Below are positions 23,474 to 34,328 of a DNA stretch of 64,000 nucleotides, one piece after another. Under the pieces are notes generated by a model. That model made no database searches. It was not told where the DNA came from and was given only the letters and a program-made list of their open reading frames with translations. The position numbers and the translations under genes are program-made. Positions within the stretch are counted from its first letter, which is position 1. Each line of letters opens with the position of its first letter. The DNA comes from Guadua angustifolia (lineage: Eukaryota > Streptophyta > Magnoliopsida > Poales > Poaceae): assembly GCA_036346375.1 (NCBI GenBank), contig CM070517.1, positions 8,845,161 through 8,909,160 of the forward strand, in the 5' to 3' direction.

Positions 23474-26400
23474 ATGGGGTGCTCGTTCTCTGGGCTGAAC
23501 GCGCTGTACGACACCGTTGGCGGCGACGGCGGCGACGTGTGGGTCAGCGACTACCGCTTCCGCGTGCTCCGCAGGCTCGGCGACGCCGGTCCCGTGGGGT
23601 CCTCCGTCTTCCTCGTCAAGGAGGTCGCCGCTGCCTCCGATGGCACCGGCGGGGCTGGACCCGGCTCTGCCGGGATTGCCAAGAAGAAGGGCGTCGATCC
23701 ATCCCACATCTCAGGTCTGTACCTGTCTAGCGCTCTCGTCTTGCTCAGATCTGTGGGTGGTTCGGTTGGATAACACGTGAATGGGTTTGGATCCGGCGTG
23801 TGGCATGAGGTGAAACGCCGCCTTTTCTTGATTGGTCTGATGGATCCGGATGTGCCCTCCTAAAGAACAGAGATTAGCACGCCAAATCCAGTCGAGGCTA
23901 AGAGCATTTTTCTTTGATTCTGTGATTGTGGGGTGGCGATTCCTACGTTGGATGACTGGTGTCTCCTGAATCTGGACACTTGGCGTAGTTGTTTATTTTA
24001 CTGAATTGTTTCCCACAATGCCAGTTTCAGTATACGTACCGTTGCATTTTGTCGTTATCCAAATCACGCTATTATAGATCTATTGATGGATCTTGATTCT
24101 GAGGGACTATCACATCGGTGTCCTCGCGAAAGTTACTGTGACTGAAACTATTTTGAATTGTTGATCTGGTCTATTCTATCATAATTTATGTCGGTTGAAT
24201 TCTAGAGTCCCATGTTGGAAATTCCATTTTAGGGGACAGATCTGATAGACATGCAATGTGCTGACATCACCTTAAAAACATACAGGTGTCAGGATCAACT
24301 ACTGCAACCTGCTAATCCTATCACTCTATTATCTTCGACTTAAGTAAAATAGTTCTAACTTAGTGTTTAACATCTTGAACATCCTATGCGTTGCATATGG
24401 TCAATCAAATGTCGTCCCTCAGCTAAAGTTACAAAATTGTTCGCTAGAGTTTGCGGTATTGGTATAACCGACTGGGTTTCTAAAGGGCATTCCACGAATA
24501 ACATGCCATTTTGAGATAATATCTTTTACTTAATGAAATCTAGTGATGAATATTGCAGTTCTCATTGGTCTTTGACTCTGTTTTTCATGGATCTTCATGC
24601 TTTGGCTGTTGTGCTTTATTTGATTATCCAACTTTTCTTTTTGCACTTATTCCTGTTATTGTCTCTTTGTCTTGATTTTAATATTCAGCTGATGGGACAT
24701 ATGCTTTGAAGAAAGTTCTTATTCAGAACAACCAGCACTTAGAGCTAGTTCAGCAGGAGATCCGAGTGTCCTCTCAATTCAGCCATCCAAATCTACTTCC
24801 TCTTCTTGAACATGCCATTATTGCAGTCAAGGTATTTATATGCCTGTTTCCTGATGGTTATAGTAGTACTCACTACTCTATATCTTCCATCTTCTACGTG
24901 TAACTATGTGACTTTTTGTTACTCAAGATCCATCTATTTATTTTGTTATAATATTATTCTGTGGACTTTCTTCAATAGTATTACATTACTACACATATAT
25001 TCTTCATTTTTTATTGAAAGTCCTGTAATAGCACGCGATGACTGCAATTGAAGTATCAGCTGGTTTCCAGTTCGCCAAATTGTTCTAAATTCCACACATA
25101 ATATTGATAGAAGGTAACAGAATTCCATTTCTATGTGCAACTATGTGACTTTTTATGACTTGAGATCAATCTATTTATTTTATTGTAATATTCTTATTTG
25201 GAATTTTTTCAATAGTATTACACTACTGTACATGTATTCTTCATTTGTTCTTGAAAGTCCTGTAACAACACTCGATGACTGCAATCGAAGTATAAGTTGG
25301 TTTCCAATTCACAAAATTGTTCTAAATTTGATAGAAAATATTGACAGAATGTAACAGAATTTCATATCTCGAGTTCTAGTGGTTGTTTTACACATGTGTA
25401 CTCTGCTGTACCCTACACTCCTTCTATTGCCTTTTTTTCTTTTCCTAGTCAAAAGAACTTTGTCATTTTAATCTGCATGGAAGTAAGAACTTTTTAATTG
25501 GCATTAGCAGATTATGGGTTTTATTTTTATTGGTCTGTAGTTACAAACTTGAATGAACCTGTTGGACTGCACATTGTTTTCCACGTACTATTTGAATTTA
25601 TAGTACCAGGATAATATATGGTGGGTGTGCTCTGAATTTTGATATCCTTTGTAAGAAAACTACAAATCGCTGTTAAAAATGTAGTAAGTTAATTCTTTTT
25701 ACTCCTACAAGATGTGCAGCACAGTATTTACAGTGCAATCTCTTCATTTCCTGTCCAATCTGATCATGCTTTATGTAATGATGGTGGTTGCCAAAATACT
25801 GTATTGCTTTGATGTCTGAAATCTGAATGACTTGTTAGTGATATTTCATTATAAGCATTTTTGTAGCTGATGTTGGGCAACAATTTTTTTGAGATCATTG
25901 AATATCTGCCATCTTGGATTTAGCAGCTTTAATTGGCATCATAATGTTAGGTGTTTGAAGTATTTGTGCTCTTACCAACAGTCTGTTTTTAAATGTGTGT
26001 AGGGTGTGCAAGATGGGTCGCAGAACCATGAGGCTTATTTGTTGTTTCCAGTTCATTTAGATGGAACCTTGCAGGATGTCACTAAAGCCATGCTAGAAAA
26101 GAAGGAATACTTTCCGACTATCACTATTCTCCAGATATTTTGCCAGGTAAATACTTCTGCTTCCTGAGGTCTTCTGTATGATGCAGCATTTTATATTTAT
26201 TAAATGGCGACAATAGGACTGCGACGGCAGTATTACATAACATGTTGCAAGAATTAGACCTGGTTGAAATGGATTATAGTCTTCTTTTCCATTTTGTCTA
26301 TTACAATACCACTTGTGTTAATCTGCAACTCTATATATTTATTTCAAAACTGAGACCCAAACTTGAATCTTGTTGATGATGAATTGTATTTGTATGAGCT

Positions 26401-28742
26401 TCCATGATGTCATTATTCTGTGTGATGCATTAATGCAAGCTTCACTTTTGTTCTTACTAAATTTAGTATAACAAATACTGTACCATCAGTAAGGGTGAAC
26501 TATGATGATAGTTAGAAAAATTGATGATTGTATCAATTATATTCTTTTACTCCTTTAAGAATTTCTGCTGCTGGTATCAACTTCCTGTCAGCATTAGACT
26601 GCTACTCATGTTATTTGTGTTTTCTACAGCTATGTGCAGGACTAAAGCATATGCACAGTTTTGACCCACCATATGCTCACAATGGGGTTAAACCTGACAA
26701 TGTCCTCATAACTCAGAGGAAGGAAAAGCCACTTCTTGCTATCTTGATGGATTTTGAAGGTGCTCGTCCTGCCAGAAGAGCTATTAGATCACAAGCCGAA
26801 GCTTTGCAGCTCCAGGTACCTTTCTATCTAAAGATACTAACTGAAATGGTTAGTACCACTAAGATTAGCAATTTCTTGAGACACAGCAGATGGTAGGGCT
26901 ATTTATGGTAATTGGTGGAAAGGCCAGGTTCTGTTTCACAGTTTTTAGTTTGTCAACAAGTACTGGAAAATCATTTGTTTGCTATTATTGTGCTATCAAC
27001 AAGTACTGGAAAATCATTTGTTTGATATTATTGTGCTATCTTAGGTTTATTTTTGTGTAAATATTATGAGTTCTGGACTTGTTATTTTTGACTTCCAAGT
27101 GATGAAATGCAGGAATGGGCTTCAGAGCACTGTTCTGCGCATTACCGGGCTCCTGAATTATGGGAATGCCCATACCATATTGACATTGATGAGAGGACAG
27201 ATATATGGTCTTTGGGATGCACTCTTTATGCTATGATGTAAGATTGTCCTAGGCAGAATCTTTGTGATTTGATACATGGGCTCACCATTTTAAGTTAATC
27301 TTGTCTATGACTGCCAGTTGGTTCCATGCCTAATAATTGCTTATGTGGAATTTAGGAATTACTGCATTTATGTTGTCCTCAAATAAAACTTGTCAGGGGT
27401 TTTCGAAATAGCAAGTTTTATAAGATACTGCTGTAGTTATATAACAAAATGCTGCCATGTATTAGAAACCTGCTCATACCCCTTTTATTGCTTTATGATC
27501 AAAGATAATTAGGCCCTCATGGAAAGGGTACCTTAAGAGGGTTTATACTTGCTTGTATAATACATATCTGTGAAGTAGTCATAATATTTTTCTTAGTTCT
27601 ATCATTTTTGCAAGCTACATCGTCAATTTAACAATACGATGCTAATGCAAACTGATTTGGCAATGAGCTAAAAATACTATGTATAATATAGATAAATAAT
27701 TAGTTGACAAATCGGTTTATGTCATGCGTAACATATGACTAGCCATGTGCCTGTGCGTTGCAGCGGAAACTCAATTTGCAATAAAAAGTTTATTTTCAAA
27801 GAGCACTAACAATGGCAAAGATGGGTAATTAAAGAGCAGTGGCAAAGGTAGGTAATTAAAGAGTAGTGGCAAAAGTGTGTAATTTTGATGAAGTGACACG
27901 GGAAGAAATTTTTGCTTTATATAATAGAGACTAGTGCCAGTGTGCTTTATTATCACTCCTAAATCTCCAGCAGCCAATTTCACAAATTTTCACAGCACCC
28001 ACCCCTACTATACTGGCTGTGCATGTTTACATCTGGATGCACACAACTCTTTTTTTTTTTCTTACCATTGATTCTAAACAGTGTAATGTTGTGTTCCATT
28101 GCAAAATCAATGTTAAAGCTGTTGTCAGCAATCAAAATTATCCATAACTTGAACTAGACAATAAGTTAGTTTCCAAAATTGGTTGCAACATCAAATACGA
28201 TGTCCATAACTTGAAGTAGCCAATAAGTTAGTTTCCAAAATTGGTTGCAACATCAAATACGATGTCTATCCTGGTCGTCAAAATCATATACGAATGGTTT
28301 TCTTAATCTACTCTACTAACCATCTTATGTGAGAACCATTATTCAGGCTAGTTTCATTGTTGTTCTTGAGGGCAAACTTCTATTTTTGCTAACTGGTAAA
28401 ATAAATTGCTCATTATTCATTAGTGGCTTGGGCATGTTGTTGTATGATATACTACCTAATTTAAGTTCTGTAATGCGGCTGCAGATCATCTTAACATGTT
28501 CTTGTTTCTGTAGGTACGGAAAATCCCCATTCGATTATGAGCTTGATGAATCTGCTGGCGAAAGCTTAGTGTCAGTGATTAAAGGTGCACAAATTAAATG
28601 GCCTACTGAAGCGGGCCCCTCCTATCCTGATACTCTCCGGCAGTTTGTAACTTGGATGCTGCAGCCAAACCGTGCAGTGCGTCCCCACATTGACGATATT
28701 ATCATCCACGTTGATAAGCTTATTGCGAAGTACTCGACTTGA
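23474..28742 (+). CDS. STK16-like protein kinase fold, probable pseudokinase (six exons, 355 aa)
   Basis: Exons 23474-23714, 24689-24831, 26003-26146, 26630-26815, 27113-27237 and 28514-28742 join in one frame with GT-AG introns and stop at 28740-28742. The length is normal for plant STK16-like kinases (NAK family). ATG 23474 is preferred over the upstream in-frame GTG because it gives MGCSFSGLN, an N-myristoylation (Gly2) and palmitoylation (Cys3) motif implying membrane attachment. Seen kinase features: Lys88 in YALKK, helix-C Glu104, Lys197, Asn200, metal-site Asp217, the long family-specific activation segment, RAPE 250-253 and DIWSLGC. Three core motifs are changed: the Gly-rich loop reads LGDAGPVGSS with extra residues, the catalytic HxD Asp is Gly195 (HNG), and DFG is DFE (217-219). 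There is no stop or frameshift. The inference is a catalytically impaired family member, a scaffold or young pseudogene. Family assignment is firm; expression is unknown. Confidence 0.9.
24898..25372 (+). repeat. 237-bp tandem duplication in intron 2
   Basis: AACTATGTGACTTTTT-type text recurs at 24902 and 25139, and the following 230 bases stay alignable (TCCATCTATTTATTTT, TCCTGTAA, CGATGACTGCAAT). It lies wholly inside intron 2 and does not touch the splice sites. Confidence 0.8.
26953..27040 (+). repeat. 43-bp tandem duplication in intron 4
   Basis: TCAACAAGTACTGGAAAATC occurs at 26953 and 26996 with nearly identical following sequence. It is intronic and non-coding. Confidence 0.8.
27739..27930 (-). 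mobile_element. non-autonomous mini-Helitron in intron 5
   Basis: This is the second, oppositely oriented copy of the element at 586-809. Read on the minus strand it starts TCTCTATTATATAAAG, has the same repeated CTTTAATTACC and TTTGCCA units, and ends in a GTTGCA-type hairpin (GCTGCAACGC) and CTAG followed by T. The 5' flank is not A, so that edge may have mutated. It lies mid-intron, clear of the splice sites. Confidence 0.68.
28142..28266 (+). repeat. 62-bp tandem duplication in intron 5
   Basis: CATAACTTGAA at 28143 and 28205 begins two almost identical 62-base units containing AAGTTAGTTTCCAAAATTGG and CAACATCAAATACGATGTC. It lies close to exon 6 but outside the acceptor region. Confidence 0.8.
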
Positions 28743-29514
28743 CCAGTAAATGGAGCTGCTTCTACAGAGGGAAAAAAATAATTGTTATGCAAGTCTATAG
28801 AACATCTGCTTGATTCATTAAATGTGATAAACATCAGTTGGTTCATTAATAGTTATTGTATTAAAGGAAAAAGGCGAACATTTTACGGTAGATTGGCTTC
28901 ACCGATTTATGAACTCACCACTGTTACTGAGTATGTTTTGTCCGTAGATGTATGTATTTTTTTATGCCACTGTGAGATCCCGGGATCAATAAAGTGATAT
29001 CGTGATTCAGTAAATTTGCTTTGAGCGAGATAGCACTTCTCTTGTTGAGCACTCGCTCAAGAACGGTACATGTAAGCAACCTGCGTATAATGCACAAGCA
29101 TTTCCAAATGTTTACATAATCTCCACTACTTATTAACAAGTTGGTGTTCCCCCCTATACTCAAGAAACTGTCATTATCCCAATCTTCTGTACATTGGCAA
29201 ACGGAGAGTTTTAATTCGGTTGGATATGTATGCATGCGTGATCTGCGGCGTATTAGATTTTTATCTCAATCAGCCGATTCTATTTTCAAATACCGTACGA
29301 TTGATTCTTTTTCCATATACTGCACGTATACAACTTCTGAGTTGTCATGTGCTTTTAAGTTGCCATATGCATCTTTTCTATTAAATATTTACTTGCACGT
29401 GGAGATAAGATCATTTTTTCTTTTTATCTAATCATGTATGGTCTTAATTTCGGCCGGCCAGCAGCATACGTACGGCTATGCATGACACGACTAAATAAGT
29501 TTGTTATCTTTATC
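28743..29514 (+). other. 3' untranslated and downstream flank of the kinase-like gene
   Basis: A canonical AATAAA lies at 28988-28993, about 250 bases after the stop codon, a normal distance for a plant poly(A) signal. The remainder to 29514 shows no gene or clear repeat. Confidence 0.5.
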
Positions 29515-29529
29515 TCTACTAATTCTAAT

Positions 29530-29815
29530 TAGGAGTTGGTGGCGGTTCTATCCAAAAACCACCACTGATAGTATGATTATCAGTGACGGTTCTAGCCAAA
29601 AACCACCACTAATGATATTATCAATGACGGTTCTAGCTATAAACCGCCACAGATATAGAGTTATCTATGGCGGTTTTATCCACAACCCACTATAGATATC
29701 CTTGTATCAGTAGCGGTTTTTCAACAGAATCGCCACAGATACTCATATCATTGGCGGTTTTTGCTAGAACCACCACTGATACTAGAGTATCAGTGGCGGT
29801 TCTAGCCAAAAACTG
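29530..29815. repeat. left subterminal inverted-repeat array of CACTA-2
   Basis: About eight alternating copies of GGCGGTTCTAGCCAAAAAC-type and complementary words separated by ATATTATCAGT-like spacers. In En/Spm elements such arrays bind the TNPA-type protein; here they are inferred by analogy. Confidence 0.7.
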
Positions 29816-30159
29816 CCACTATAACTCCAGATAACAAAATAAAAAGTTGGCATTTCGGGTTAACCTCAGGTAGCGCTAGCCATGCCTTCTGAAACAACAT
29901 ACACATAGAACAACACATACATATTATACACATTGTAACAGATGTATACACAAAGTAGCATAAGATTAGCCATAATGAAACATCAATTTACACATTGTAA
30001 TGAAACAAAATTTAAATAATGAAAGACTAAACTAGTTTTCTAAACTACAAGCCTATTAGTCTTCGGTGTTGGTTGGAGACATATGATGTGTAAAATGAGT
30101 ATGGATGACTGGATTGTTGTTATCTTTGTCATAAAATTCGCCTTTTGTGTTGATGATTT
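29816..30159. other. non-coding CACTA interior
   Basis: AT-rich sequence between the subterminal array and the protease remnant, with CACATTGTAA repeated. No feature recognised. Confidence 0.3.
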
Positions 30160-30970
30160 CCTTCATGATGAAGTAGGCGAGTTGTCCCTGAATGGTTTTG
30201 ATTTCCATAGGAGGCAGTTCTCCCGTAGGCAACTTGAGGTGCTATAAATAGGAAAAATAAATCTCAGAGTATATAGAAATTGAGTGGTGTGAATCAATGT
30301 GTGATGTAAGCATGACAAACCTCTGCGTTGTTGTTTAGTATTGTAGAACCTAAGATTTCGCGCATGTATTGGCACACGAAGTATCCATATAAATTTGTGT
30401 CTTGCGGCTGCTTGTGATACTGTAAAAATTGAATAAACTAAAATGTCATGGAAGGAGTTATTTACTATAAAATGCGATATAAGAATATTGCTTGCGTGCA
30501 TTCCAAAAATTTAATACGGATTGAAAGGAATTTGTGGTATGGGCGGTGTCTTGAGCTCTTTTTACAATATCTTTTGAATGCATTATTCATTAGAGTTATC
30601 ATCTTTTTGTAGTTTTTTCTATCTTTATCCAGCAGGTCCATGATTAGCATCTTGCTCTTTTCTGGAGTAATTACTATGAGAATCCAGTGGAAACTACATA
30701 CATGTGTATGATACTATAGTCATTAGTCCTAAGATCAAAGTAAAGAACAAAATCAATGAGGAACTTACTTAAAATTATATGGTAAAGTATATACTCCTTG
30801 TCTTGTAGCTTGGTCAAAGTGTTATATACGTATTCCTCAACCTCCTTTGGTACTCTTGTAATTTCAGCCTGGTAGACCGTTCCCGGGTCGAGGAATCCCA
30901 CTAGTCCCTGGGTTTTTCTTAGTCCGATCATCTTGTATCTAGATAAGGAAAAAGTTAGACATGACATTTA
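30160..30970 (-). pseudogene. Ulp1-like (C48) cysteine protease remnant in CACTA-2
   Basis: On the minus strand the order is LVGFLDPGTV, then KEVEEYVYNTLTKLQDKEYIL, then LDKDRKNYKKMITLMNNAFKRY and KFLSIRIKF, then QDTNLYGYFVCQYMREILG. This is the C-terminal half of the Ulp1/SENP-type domain often carried as a second ORF by grass CACTA elements. The catalytic cysteine position of the NLCG motif is Tyr (NLYG), the His region is scrambled, and frameshifts separate the blocks. It is inactive by both criteria. Confidence 0.65.
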
Positions 30971-31088
30971 TTGGTATTACATGAATATAGACCATGATTT
31001 ATATATTAGACACTTACAGTGACCAGCATCTCAAAAAAGATATGTTGAGGGCATTATAATAGAACAAGTTGTGCAAGTTATCGAATAT

Positions 31089-32770
31089 TTAGTCCCTTTG
31101 TGCCTTCAGTCCATCCTTTGTTTTGTTAGGAATATTTAGTAAAAAACCAAACACGCTGTCACATACATTCTTCTTTACATACATGACATCGATGCAGTAT
31201 CGAACTTCTAAGTCCTTCCAATTGGGCAAGTCCCAGAATGTGGATCTCTTCTTCCACGTGCTCTTCTCAGTATGGGACCTCGATGTATTATCTGTACTCC
31301 TCTTTCCAAGTACAACATTAAGATCCATAACCATATCATAAACCTCTTCCCCATGAAGAGGCCTTGGAGCTGAACCGTCCTCTTTTGTCCCATCGAATTA
31401 TTTCTTCATATTGCGGTACGGATGATTCCTGCGAAGGAACCTACAGTGACGCATGTACACTATTTTCCTTGAGTTGTTGAGTTACATACTAGTGGTTTCA
31501 TCCAGGCACTAGGGGCATGCTTTGGCTCCTTTTATAGTATGGCTGGACAGGTTATCAAGGACAGGTAAATCATTGATGGTGCAGAACAACAATGCACGTA
31601 GAGTGAAGTACTCTTATTTGTACTTGTCCCATACTTGTACACCTTCATTCTACAGTGTCACAAGATCTTCCACCAAAGGTCGTAGGTATACATCAATATC
31701 GTTGCTAGATTGTGTCAGCCCTTGGATAAGCAGGGACATCATAATGTACTTTCATTTCATATACAACCAAAGAGGAAGGCTATTTATACAGAGAGTCACG
31801 GGCCAAGTGCTATAAATGTTGCTCATGTTACCGAAAGGATTCATTCCATCCGTACTCAAGCCAAGCCTTACATTCCTTGGTTCATTTCTGAAGTTCTCCC
31901 TAAAGAGCCTATCGATGGTTCAACACTGGATAGAATCAACAGGGTGTCTCAGTTTTCCATCCCTTTTACGCTCTTCTGAGTGCCATCGCATCAATTTGGT
32001 GTGCCTTTTGTTTCCAAATAAACGCTTTAAATGAGGTATTACTAGCAAATACCACAGCACTTTAGCAGGAGCTCCTTTCTCCACCTCGATGTCTTCGCTG
32101 GCATCGCCCTTACACTTGTATCGTCATACTTTGCACACTGGATATACATGCCTGTCTGCATAGTCTTTGCGATAGAGTATACAACACGTTTCTCTCTAGA
32201 AGCATGTCTGCTAAGAGATGTAACAACGCCGTGAAACTCTTGTCTGACCAACCATTGCTTGCCTTCAATTTCAGCAGTGAAAGCATGGTGTGCAACTTTG
32301 TGTATTCCTCCTTGCAACCCGGGAACACAGGTTTCTCTGAGTCCTTTATCAAACCCTTAAATTGATTAAACTCTCTCTAACTAGTGTAGTTCTCTTCTAC
32401 ATATTGCAACATTCGAGCTAGATTATTGTCGTCATTGACAACCAACCTATCCTCATCGGATCCATAATTGATGTCAGCTGCCATATTGCTGGCTCCATCG
32501 TCGTCGACGTTATCACATTGAAGTATGATCTCCTCTTCGCCGTGCCTTGTCTAACTTGTATAGCCAAGTACAAAATCCCTCCGAATCAAGTGCAAGTGGA
32601 TATGGTCTTTGTCCAAAAATCTTCTCATTCTTGCAATCAATGCATGAACAATGTATGTACTTCGTTTTCTTTTGCAAGCTGTTCTCCTCGGTGGCTCTTA
32701 GAAAAGAAGAAATGCCATCGATTTATTCTCGGTTGTAATGGTTCGCATTGTACATCCAACTCTGGTCCAT
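31089..32770 (-). pseudogene. TNP2-type CACTA transposase, broken
   Basis: The minus-strand start at 32770 reads MDQSWMYNANHYNRE, the usual N-terminus of grass TNP2 proteins, but runs into a stop two residues later. Further blocks follow in family order: GWSDKSFTALL near 32230, LSTDGMNPFGNMS near 31840, then LPNWKDLEVRYCIDVMYVKK and NIPNKTKDGLKAQRD at 31090-31240. TNP2 is the catalytic transposase of En/Spm elements. Many stops and shifts make it non-functional, and the C-terminal third is missing. Confidence 0.75.
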
Positions 32771-32786
32771 CTATAATAATTAATTA

Positions 32787-33805
32787 ATGTAAACAATTAT
32801 TAATATCCAATAATCTTAATTAAAATATATGCTCATACCAAATTAAAATTAAATTTATCCTCTAAATGAGCTGCATAATAAATTCATCAACTCAAAATGA
32901 AAGGCAACTTCATTATCACAAACGTACCATATTAACTAAAATTTAATATTTCTTAATATCCAATAATCTTAAGTAAATAAATTTAATATATGCTTCATAA
33001 AATCAGCTAACAATAGCCTCTAATGGAGCAAGATGTATATACACGCATTAATGGTAAAAAATTAATGGTAATTAAAAAACAAATCTTAATTACTTAATTT
33101 TTGTATATGCCCATACCTAGCCAAAATTAAATTTATCCTCTAAAAGTGCTAGATAATAAATTCATTATCTATAAATGCAAGCCAACTTAATGATCACCCA
33201 TCTACCATATTGGCTAAATTTTAATTTTTATTAATATCTAATAATCGTAATTAAATAAATTTGATATACGCTTGAAAAAATTGGTTAACAATAGCCACTA
33301 ATGGAGCAAGATGTATATGCATATATGCTCATACCTAGCCAAAATTAAATTTAACCTCCGAATGAGCAACATAATAAACTCATCATTTTAAAATGCAAGC
33401 CAATTTCAAGATCACCCATCTACCATATTAACTAAAATTTATTTTTTGTTAATATCCAATAATCTTAATTAAATAAATTTTATATATACTTGATCATAAT
33501 TCATCATCTAAAAAAGGTAGACAACTTAATCTCATGGAGTATGATAATAAATTCATCATCCACAAAATGATAGGTAAATAAAAATAAACTAAATCCAAAC
33601 ATTGCATCTAAACCTTAATTAAACTAGATCTAAGTATTAAATTGCAATGACACCACTACAAATGAAGAGAAGAGAACGAATCACACACCTTGGAACAATT
33701 ACAGGAAGTAGAAGCACATAAATCTTTGCAAAACGAAATATCAAATCAGCTAGTAAGGTTTTGTACTCGAGGAGGAAGATGACCATGGCATAGTTGCAGG
33801 GGGTA
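32787..33805. other. AT-rich repeat-bearing CACTA interior
   Basis: Four diverged copies of a unit of about 170-200 bases containing TTAATATCCAATAATCTTAA, then AATTTATCCTCTAAA and AAATGCAAGCCAACTT follow each other from 32800 to 33500. No coding sequence. Confidence 0.5.
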
Positions 33806-33814
33806 ATTATAGGA

Positions 33815-34221
33815 ATATTATTTGTGGCGGTTTTGAGTTAAAACCACCATAGATAATAATATTAGTGGTGGTTTTAACAAAAAAACTGCCACAAATACTA
33901 ATATTATTAATGATGGTTTTTCCCTAAAACCGCCATAAATTATCAGTGGCGGTTTCAAAGAAAAACCGCCACAGATAATGTGATTATCTATGGCGGTTCC
34001 ATCCAAAAATCACCACAAATAGTCCTGAGATTATTTGTGGTGGTTCCAAAGAAAAACCACTACAAATAATCAGTTATTTGTGACGGTTCCAAACAAAAAC
34101 CATCACAAATTGTCTTCCCTCCATTTTCAACTTTAGAACCGTCATAGATAAGTGTATTTGTAATGGTTCCAAAAGAACCGCTACAAATAAGGCATCACCT
34201 ATGTGTTGTTTTGTGGTAGTG
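33815..34221. repeat. right subterminal array and terminus of CACTA-2
   Basis: Alternating GTGGCGGTTTT-type and AAAACCGCCA-type words end in TTTTGTGGTAGTG at 34221. The following trinucleotide is TTC; no matching trinucleotide can be identified on the poorly preserved left side. Confidence 0.7.
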
Positions 34222-34328
34222 TTCATTGTAGACAGAAGGAGCTGTACAATACATGTAAGTTTACAGAGTTTTGCATATAGAAGAAATCGTGACAACAATA
34301 GTTGAGCTGTACAATACGTATAAATACA

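Larger units (their letters stand above)
29515..34221 (-). mobile_element. degraded autonomous-type CACTA (En/Spm) element
   Basis: The right end, read in reverse, is CACTACCACAAAACAACAC. Subterminal arrays of GTGGCGGTTTTT / AAAAACCGCCAC inverted pairs occupy about 29530-29815 and 33815-34190. Between them the minus strand carries TNP2 and Ulp1-like protease remnants. A clean CACTA terminus is not visible on the left (CTCTACTAATTC near 29515 is the closest), so the left edge is approximate or lost. Confidence 0.75.

Noticed and set aside
23468..23773. In-frame GTG start two codons upstream of the kinase-like gene, and read-through into intron 1
   Set aside because: ATG 23474 gives the conserved MGC lipidation start; the frame past 23714 enters an intron, because the kinase frame resumes only at 24689.
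29501..29695. Open frame on the + strand at the CACTA-2 left end
   Set aside because: It is made of subterminal inverted repeats and has no protein features.
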